Below, piece by piece: positions 7,154-14,200 of a DNA stretch of 14,635 nt; position 1 is the first letter of the stretch; each line of letters starts with the position of its first letter. The DNA is from CAZTZL01 sp964617625 (GTDB taxonomy: Bacteria; Zhuqueibacterota; QNDG01; DSAB01). The stretch lies in NCBI GenBank assembly GCA_964617625.1, contig CAZTZL010000067.1:1-14635 (forward strand). The letters run 5' to 3'. A model generated the notes under the pieces. That model had not been told where the DNA came from. It made no database searches and was given only the letters and a program-made list of their open reading frames with translations. The position numbers were made by a program, and so were the translations under genes.

Positions 7154-7726
7154 TTATTTTTCTTCTCCCTTTTTCGCGGCCGGCTGACTGCTCACAGTCA
7201 CCTTTGGATTCTGATTTCTGGTATCTTTTTGATAGTGTGCATTCGATCCATCAAAGGATTTATTCAAAACACCCACATCTTCGATTTGAAGCACTTTAAT
7301 CAATTCGATTTGTGATTCCAGAAGATGCTTCAGGCGTCTGGCAAAAGATTCTTTTTGAGCTCTCAAAATGGAAAGTTCATTCTTCATTTTGTCAAGTTTT
7401 TCACGGGCATCGTCCAGTACACGTTCGGCCTTGAGTTCCGCTTCCCTCATGATAATAGTAGCTTCGCGTTTCGAATTTTCCCTGGATTGGCTGACGGTTT
7501 CCTGTGCATTCATCAAAGTATCTTGAAGCGTTTTCTCAACTTGCTGATAATCTTTAAGCTGAACTTTCAGTTTCGTCACTTCTTCGGACAGATGGTCTTT
7601 TTCATTTAATACAATCTCATACTCGTTCGCTACCATTTCGAGGAACGACTCAACTTCAGTGGGATCTAAACCGCGCACTTTGGATTTAAACCGCTGCTTT
7701 TTAATCTCAAGAGGTGTTAATTTCAA
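7154..7726 (-). CDS. divIVA: DivIVA domain-containing coiled-coil protein
   Basis: 190-residue DivIVA-family protein. The family marks negatively curved membrane at poles and division sites and recruits partners, mainly in Gram-positives; in FCB-type bacteria the role is mostly unstudied. The N-terminal domain (1-37) reads MKLTPLEIKKQRFKSKVRGL, then DPTEVESFLE, matching the family. R18-G19 of the membrane-binding loop are kept, but the position equivalent to B. subtilis F17 is valine. Residues about 38-147 are continuous coiled coil, and 155-190 is a polar, probably disordered tail. The start is TTG at 7726, since an in-frame stop lies just upstream and GGGGGTG (7734-7740) is seven bases away. 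The first gene of the minus-strand cluster, it follows a candidate promoter and is codirectional with the lipoprotein 66 bp downstream. Confidence 0.88.
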   Translation of the reverse strand: MKLTPLEIKKQRFKSKVRGLDPTEVESFLEMVANEYEIVLNEKDHLSEEVTKLKVQLKDYQQVEKTLQDTLMNAQETVSQSRENSKREATIIMREAELKAERVLDDAREKLDKMKNELSILRAQKESFARRLKHLLESQIELIKVLQIEDVGVLNKSFDGSNAHYQKDTRNQNPKVTVSSQPAAKKGEEK

Positions 7727-7762
7727 GAGACATCACCCCCTTTTATTTTAGTGAATTCAATA

Positions 7763-7791
7763 AATATAACCGTTTCAATGCTAAAAATCAA
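7763..7791 (-). promoter_or_regulatory. Candidate sigma-70-like promoter upstream of divIVA
   Basis: On the minus strand TTGATT (7786-7791) and TATATT (7763-7768) are separated by exactly 17 bp, four and five of six consensus matches. This would give a leader of about 30 nt before the TTG start and would begin the divIVA-to-nif3 transcript. FCB bacteria often use a different primary sigma consensus, so the call is tentative. Confidence 0.4.
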
Positions 7792-7805
7792 TACCAAATC
7801 GGTGC

Positions 7806-9860
7806 TTATTTCATTAAAATCATTTTACGAACCTGGCGATGGCCATTTCCAAGTATCTCAATAAAATAGACTCCCGAACCCGCTTTCTTCCCCTGGTTAT
7901 CTTCTCCATTCCAGACGATCTCCTTTCTTCCGGGTTCAATCGCTCCATTAAAAAATGTCTGTACACACTGCCCCTGAATATTAAATAGCTTTAATGTGAT
8001 GTTGCATGTTCTGGAAATATCGAAAGTAATTGCCGTCGTTTCATTAAAAGGATTTGGATAATTCTGATGAAGATCGAATTGCCTGGGTATTTTATCAGGA
8101 ATGACAATTGAATTGGAAAGATGGTCTGAAAAACTGTACAAAATATCCGGAGCGCCATACGGTGCCAAATGAACCGAATCCTGAAAACCGGCTGCAGAAA
8201 TATAGAATTGACAGCTGTCAACCTGGAAACCGAATGGCAAAACTGCCTTGTACCGGCTGGATTCATCCCCGCCAAGCAGATCGAGTTTAAATCTTTGAAA
8301 GGTCTCAGAATTGAACATTTTACAAAATATACAGACGGAATCAGATTTTATTCCCGTTCTGGATAATAGACTCAGTTCGATACTGCCGGTATGCTCGGTC
8401 AGATTTTCCAGGTATTTAAAATCTTTAAGAATTATACCGTGATAAAAAATTGCCTCATAAGCATTGGCCAGCCCCCATCCATAGTTATTATCCTTCGTGT
8501 TTGCCCGATCCGCGGTCTCGCGAACGGCATCCCGCACCTGCATTGGACCCAATTCCGGATGGGCTTCAAGAACCATGGCGCATATACCCGCAACCTGCGG
8601 ACATGCAACTGAAGTTCCAGTAACCCAGAGATATTTTGAATCACTGGTTCGGTCGGGATTGATAACGGTTACCCCTACACCCATGGCAACCACATCCGGT
8701 TTGATTCTGCCATCATAAGTTGGCCCTGTCGAACTATTGTACCATAAATTGTTATTCATGGTTACCGCTCCGACAGCGATCACACTGTCACCGTCTGCCG
8801 GCGGAGTAATATACTGCCAGGATTTATGACCTTCATTCCCCGCACTCGTTACCACAACCACACCCTTGCTGGCCGCAATATCCGCTGCTACCGTTACCTC
8901 GCAAGTGTTTCCATCCAAATCCGAATAGGTATAATCCGGGCCATTCACAAAATGGTAATAAGCCAGTGAACTGGTCACAATATCGGCACCCGTCGCTTCC
9001 AGCCATTCAATCCCCTCTACCCAATAATCCATTTCTATAGTATCATCTTCAACGGCTCTCCATTCTGTTTTTGCCAGGGCGTAGGACGCATTATAGGCCG
9101 GACCGATCAAATCCCCTTCATGAAAACCGCCAATCACGGATAAAACTTCTGTGCCGTGATCGTGCTGATTGCTGCCGTCATTCTCTTCATTGGCAGTGAT
9201 TTCATCGTTCCAGATAAAATCATGCTCTGCCACGACATTGAGACGCGAAAACACAGAACGATTCTTATAATCAAATCCAGTATCCAGTACACCAATAAGT
9301 ATATTTTTACCGGTAATTCCGAGCCGATGTACTTCGGGAACATGAATAAGTTCATTCTGAATTGAACTGTAACCGTAATCAAGTTCATGCGATTCATAAA
9401 TTTGAGACTTTTCAAGCGAAGGACTAACCCTGGAAAAATCGGATATTGGATACCTTGAAACCGGTTTAACCTCTTTGACAAACGGCAACATCTTGACTGG
9501 ATCGGTCAAATCTTCAGGAATTTCTACGGTGATCGCATTGAGCCAGCGCGACACGGAGTGTTTTTTTAATCCTAACGCTTCTATCGACTGGATATATGTG
9601 GATTTAACCGGCAGATCTGTTTCATCCAGCAATGCAGAGGCTTCCCTGACTTTGGCCCGCCTTTTCAGAGATCTATCCGAAATTCCGATCTCCCGGCTGA
9701 TTTGACTTACGGATCCTTTTAAAAGCGACTGACTTTCCTTGTCTTTAAAAAATATCCAATATCGCTTTCCGTTTACACCAGCACGAACATAACCGGCAGC
9801 ATGAAAAACAAATATAAGACAAATAGTAATCAACCCCAGTTTGGCTGAAACAGTTTTCAT
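7806..9860 (-). CDS. Secreted subtilisin-like serine protease (S8) with C-terminal sorting domain
   Basis: 684 residues from the ATG at 9860, chosen because GGAGA (9867-9871) precedes it at six bases; a TTG at 9881 in frame has no ribosome site. The signal peptide covers about 1-26 (hydrophobic core ITICLIFVFHAAG, then YVRA). A propeptide-like region (about 30-140) is followed by the S8 catalytic domain: D193 in IGVLDTGFD, H235 in HDHGTEV, oxyanion N342 in VTSAGNEG, and S417 in VTGTSVACPQVAG, so the triad is complete. After a beta-rich spacer, residues about 594-684 form the C-terminal domain with QNYPNPFN and ending KMILMK, the T9SS type A/FlgD-Ig-like sorting type. Extracellular or surface-anchored proteolysis is inferred; substrate unknown. 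Divergent from the glycosyltransferase. Confidence 0.93.
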   Translation of the reverse strand: MKTVSAKLGLITICLIFVFHAAGYVRAGVNGKRYWIFFKDKESQSLLKGSVSQISREIGISDRSLKRRAKVREASALLDETDLPVKSTYIQSIEALGLKKHSVSRWLNAITVEIPEDLTDPVKMLPFVKEVKPVSRYPISDFSRVSPSLEKSQIYESHELDYGYSSIQNELIHVPEVHRLGITGKNILIGVLDTGFDYKNRSVFSRLNVVAEHDFIWNDEITANEENDGSNQHDHGTEVLSVIGGFHEGDLIGPAYNASYALAKTEWRAVEDDTIEMDYWVEGIEWLEATGADIVTSSLAYYHFVNGPDYTYSDLDGNTCEVTVAADIAASKGVVVVTSAGNEGHKSWQYITPPADGDSVIAVGAVTMNNNLWYNSSTGPTYDGRIKPDVVAMGVGVTVINPDRTSDSKYLWVTGTSVACPQVAGICAMVLEAHPELGPMQVRDAVRETADRANTKDNNYGWGLANAYEAIFYHGIILKDFKYLENLTEHTGSIELSLLSRTGIKSDSVCIFCKMFNSETFQRFKLDLLGGDESSRYKAVLPFGFQVDSCQFYISAAGFQDSVHLAPYGAPDILYSFSDHLSNSIVIPDKIPRQFDLHQNYPNPFNETTAITFDISRTCNITLKLFNIQGQCVQTFFNGAIEPGRKEIVWNGEDNQGKKAGSGVYFIEILGNGHRQVRKMILMK

Positions 9861-9898
9861 GCGGAATCTCCACTTTTCCAAAAGGATTTTACTTCTTT

Positions 9899-9927
9899 AT
9901 TTTAATAAACTTTACTATCTTTTCCAA
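9899..9927 (-). promoter_or_regulatory. Candidate sigma-70-like promoter of the S8 protease gene
   Basis: TTGGAA (9922-9927) and TAAAAT (9899-9904) on the minus strand, 17 bp apart, with about 30 nt to the ATG at 9860. It sits in the 158-bp divergent spacer shared with the glycosyltransferase. On the plus strand only a weak pair (TTGCTT at 9954-9959 and TAAATT at 9977-9982, 17 bp apart) is visible for that gene. Confidence 0.38.
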
Positions 9928-10018
9928 TAGAAAAAATCGAATGCGATTTAAACTTGCTTTACTCGGGATATACATGTAAATTTATAAATTAGAAAATTCA
10001 GGAGATAAATAAGGGGCC

Positions 10019-11134
10019 ATGTTTTTTCTTATTCTAATGCTAACAATTACGGCTTTATTGATCGCTTACTGTGCCTTGCTTCTTTATTTCAGATCGGGTT
10101 TTAATCGACTCAAACAGGGGAATTCAATCGATCAACCCCCTGTCACAGTAATCGTTCCTGCTCACAATGAGGCAGAAAATCTTCCTTCGCTTTTAGAGAA
10201 ACTATCCCTTCAAACTTATCCCGAGCATCTTGTCGAGATTATTCTTGTAGATGACCGGTCCACCGACAACACTTTCGAAATTATGAATCAATTTATATCC
10301 AAACATACAAACGCCAGAATAATCCGAATTGGGGAAAAAGACATTTCAGCATCTCCGAAAAAACAGGCCATCCTTCGGGCGATCGCTGTTTCCAATGGTG
10401 AAATCATTTTGCTCACGGATGCGGATACACTACCCCATCAAAAATGGATTGCCGAAATGATTAAAATGTATGACAAAGATACCGGCCTTGTTTTCGGATA
10501 CGCCCCCTTTCGAACAGACAGCCTGTACGATACGCTCTTTCACCACATGCTTGCACTTGAAAATTTCAGTATGGGCGCAATTGGCGCGGCATCAGCAGGC
10601 ATGGGGCATCCTGTGACCTCTTTTGGGGCTAATTTCTCTTACAGAAAAAAACTATTTGAAGATCTCGATGGATTCGGGGATTCGATCAGATTGCTTTCCG
10701 GAGACGACGATCTTTTTCTCCATCGCGCAAAAAAACATGAGAACTATCAAATTCGTTTTTCAGCAGCACCGGAAAGTATCGTATTCACCAATCCTCCGTT
10801 GAATTTCAGACACTTTATCCGTCAGAGAATACGGTTTGCTTCAAAACATCTCGCCTATCCCAAACCGGTTGTTGCCGTACTGTCTATCATATATCTCTTT
10901 TATCTCTGTCTTCTTATCAATTTGATTGGCTGTTTTTTCAATCCTTCCTTTATATTGGGATTCGCATTTTCCCTTATTATAAAATCTGTATTTGAACTTG
11001 TATTCCTGGTTAAGGCACAAAAACGGCTTGAAAAAAGGAATCTATTGGTTTACTATCCGATGGTCATAATCCCCCACATCCTTTATGTCGTTTTCTTTCC
11101 GATCCTTGGACAATTTTTTAGAAAAAAATGGTAA
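10019..11134 (+). CDS. Membrane-bound family 2 glycosyltransferase
   Basis: 371-residue processive-like GT2 enzyme transferring sugar from a nucleotide-sugar to an envelope glycan or lipid; donor and acceptor are unknown. One N-terminal membrane segment (about 2-24) is followed by the GT-A domain: VTVIVPAHNEAENL (42-55), VDDRSTDNT (77-85) with D78/D79, TDADT (133-137) with metal-binding D134/D136, FGANFSYRK (202-210), SGDDDLFLHRA (227-237) with the catalytic-base region, and RQRIRFASK (268-276) in the QxxRW position. Three C-terminal membrane segments follow (about 283-305, 311-331, 345-367). AAGGGG lies two bases before the ATG and AGGAG further upstream. It is transcribed alone, divergent from the protease and convergent with the repeat protein. 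The layout resembles Bacteroidota-type envelope GT2 enzymes, but I do not assign a pathway. Confidence 0.9.
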   Translation: MFFLILMLTITALLIAYCALLLYFRSGFNRLKQGNSIDQPPVTVIVPAHNEAENLPSLLEKLSLQTYPEHLVEIILVDDRSTDNTFEIMNQFISKHTNARIIRIGEKDISASPKKQAILRAIAVSNGEIILLTDADTLPHQKWIAEMIKMYDKDTGLVFGYAPFRTDSLYDTLFHHMLALENFSMGAIGAASAGMGHPVTSFGANFSYRKKLFEDLDGFGDSIRLLSGDDDLFLHRAKKHENYQIRFSAAPESIVFTNPPLNFRHFIRQRIRFASKHLAYPKPVVAVLSIIYLFYLCLLINLIGCFFNPSFILGFAFSLIIKSVFELVFLVKAQKRLEKRNLLVYYPMVIIPHILYVVFFPILGQFFRKKW

Positions 11135-11169
11135 AAGAAAACCCAAACAGAATCCACTGCTGTCCGGGT
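11131..11169 (-). terminator. Intrinsic terminator for the large repeat protein gene
   Basis: Read on the minus strand, ACCCGGACAG pairs with CTGTTTGGGT (11160-11169 with 11141-11150) to give a 10-bp stem, including two G-U pairs, with a 9-nt loop. It is followed directly by TTTCTTTT. It lies about 70 nt past the stop codon of the gene at 11238 and its T-tract reaches the stop codon of the convergent glycosyltransferase. On the plus strand the two G-U pairs become A-C mismatches and no T-run follows, so it works mainly in the minus direction. Confidence 0.6.
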
Positions 11170-11237
11170 AAAATACTTACTGTTGCATTTTTAGTAAAAT
11201 ATGTTATAAATATGTATGAACGATATTATTTCCCTGA

Positions 11238-14200
11238 TTATTTTAAAAGAACGCATTTCATCTTCTTTTCGAAAGAACCGGAATGCATGAGATAGAGATA
11301 GATGCCGCTGTTCACTTTTTCGCCCTGATCATTTTTCCCATCCCAGATGACCTGATACGCACCTGCAGTTTTAAATTCATTGATTATTGTTCTGACTTTT
11401 TGTCCGATTGTATTAAATACCACAATCGAAATTTGATCCGCTTTGGGAATAGCGTATTCAATCTTCGTTTCCGGATTGAACGGATTTGGATAATTCTGTT
11501 TCAGAAAATAGGTGCGCGGCAGGTTTCCACATTCATGATCCACAGCTGCGGTGAATGACTCCCCAAAAAGAAGATAACAGAATTCTTTCACCTGAGCTTC
11601 CACATGACTGCTTGTTGCATGAATAACAATCAATCGAACCCATTGGCCTGAAGTCGTAGAAAAATAGTAAACCGGCAGGTCGTACGGATCGGTCACCCCT
11701 GCATTGACGAGATCTTTATTGTTATAAGGAATACGGACAAGAATAGAATCGGCAAACTGAAATCCTTCCGGACCAAAGTGGTACGCCATATCGACATAAC
11801 GAACAGAATCGGGTAGCGGTGGAGGATTTTTATAAAGCCCGATCGTAATTAGTGTTGTATCCTGAACTGCGCCTGGGGGAAAGACCATTTCAATTCCTGT
11901 CAACACATCAGCAATTGTGCCGCCTGTTTGAGTAATCAACTGCTCCAATGTGGGAATCACCGGGGATTCTCCGGTTTTAAAAGTATACGTGCTGTCCAAA
12001 ACATTTTTTGCAGATGAGAGATCATGACACTGCACATGAATGGCTATAAGGGTCTCTTCCGGGAAATCTTCAGACGGTTGATATCGAATCTGATATCCCA
12101 ATTTTTTACCTGTTATTTCTACATTGGATTCACTCTGCACAATACCACCTGAAACAATACTGATATTGCCAACCGACACATTGATAGATTCACGCTCGAC
12201 GCCGGTTCCTTCAGTTTCATCAATCACCAAGAATTGAACAGATGAATTTTTCGGAACGACCTTCGCCCCGTGAGGAGGATAGCAATTTACAAGTACCGGA
12301 GAACCGGAATCTTCATCCCTGAAATTAGCTGTAATTTGTTTATTCCCGTTCATGGGAATCGTTATTGGATTTTGGTCGCTAACTGTGTCTCCTGTCCAGT
12401 TTTTAAACAAAAATGCTTCCGAAGGAATGGCCGTTATTTGTACAAATTCTCCCCGATTATATATTTCCTTCGAGGGGTTGAAACTGATTATCCCTGAACT
12501 GGGCGGATTAACATTAACTGTCAATGAACAGTTTTTGGAAATAAAATTTGCAACGACCTGTTTGGGTGCATTCATTTTTATGGAATCCGGATTGTTTGTT
12601 CCAGTGAGACTGCCAGTCCACTCCCGAAATATAAATCCGGCATTCGTATCGGGAACAGCTTGAAACACAACCGTTGTTCCCCCGTTAATCCAGGCACCAA
12701 CAGGTAAAGTGCTGACTGCTCCTCCTTCAATGGGATCGGCTTGAACGGACAACTGATACTGCTTGAGAAAATCAGCAGTATAAATGGATATGTCACTGAC
12801 CTCAATGCCATGCGTTATGGCTTCCCCGTCACTCCAGGAATTGAAAACATATCTCATTCCATTAAGCTCATTTTGCGGGGAAAGCGTACCTATTGAATGG
12901 CTGCTTCCCGATGACCAGTTAAAATCCACTGGTGCCGTACAGAGAGAATCATCGACAATAATCTTTAATCCGGAAGGATTGGTCGTAATTCTAATTTTTC
13001 CGATATAGATAAAATTGGCAGTAATACTTTTCGAATCGTCCATACTAACTGTAATTATTGAATCCAGGCCTGTTCCTTCTCCTGTCCAGCCGCCAAAAGT
13101 AAAATTTCCTTTGCGATTAGGAATAGCGGTCAATTGTATTTCAGAACCATCGACACACCATTGTCCCGGCGGCGGCGGAATTACATCCCCGCCCTCATCA
13201 GGATTCTCCTCAATGAACAGATAATATTGTTTTTCCCAATCTGCGGTAATGGTTTTAGGACCATCCATAACAATAGCCACGGATGTATCCGTTCCAGCAT
13301 AATCTCCTGTCCACCCTGTAAATAGATACCGGCTCGGTCCGTTCACTTCCTGTGATGTAATCGAGAAATAGGCCGTATCGTTCTCATTGTACCATCCATC
13401 GGATTCCATTTGAATCTCGCCGTACAAAGAATTCACAGTCAGTTTATATTGATGTTTCCACAAAGCCGTGATATTTTTCGGGGATGTCATTTTTACAAAA
13501 CCACTTGTATCGGTTCCCGAATAGTCACCGGTCCATTGCCAAAAATCATACCGGGTATCTCCCGCAGTTTCACTCGATTTTACGGAAAAATAGGCATATT
13601 CCCCTTCATTGTACCAGGTGGGTTCGGAAGGAGTCGGATCTCCGCGATCCGAATTGATCGTCAGTTCGTATTGCGTTTTAAAATAGGCAGTTACAATCTG
13701 ATTATATCCGGGAACAGTATAGGTATGAGTACGGGGCATTGAATTACTCCAGTTTAAGAAAATATAACGTACTCCCGCTCCTCCATATTGCTGTTCCTGT
13801 GTCGAAAGCATATGTTCACTGCTTTCAACCCAATTATAATTTCCCGTAGTGCTTTGATAATTACCGTCCACAAAAAATATCTTTCCTTCAGGTGATGTTG
13901 CAATCGTAATCTGCACCTGTTTTCCAAAAATAGCCGTCACACTTTTTTCTTCGTCGATAAGTATACCTGTGGGATTAGCGCTCCCATCAAGATCGCCGTC
14001 CCATCGGGCAAGATTATACCCACTCTCAGGGACCGCACTGACAGACTGAATAATGCCGTTGTCACACCAGGCACCTGGCGGTACCGGATAAATATTTCCA
14101 TACTCGGCCGGACTCTCCGAGGTATTTAAGTAGAATTGTGTTTTCCAGGTTGCAGTCTCTGTAATCGGATTGTTCATTGTGATTGTACGCGTTACATTGT

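Noticed and set aside
9879..9881. TTG start giving a 691-residue protease
   Set aside because: No Shine-Dalgarno upstream, while the ATG at 9860 has GGAGA at six bases and begins a standard signal peptide.
11178..11237. Plus-strand terminator for the glycosyltransferase (TTACT/AGTAA pairing)
   Set aside because: Only a 5-bp AT-rich stem with an 11-nt loop and no following T-run.
13638..13646. RGD tripeptide (residues 311-313) in module A3 as an integrin-type adhesion motif
   Set aside because: The aligned position in other A modules is YGN, YGS or YGE, so RGD appears by drift in a variable turn; no host context is known.
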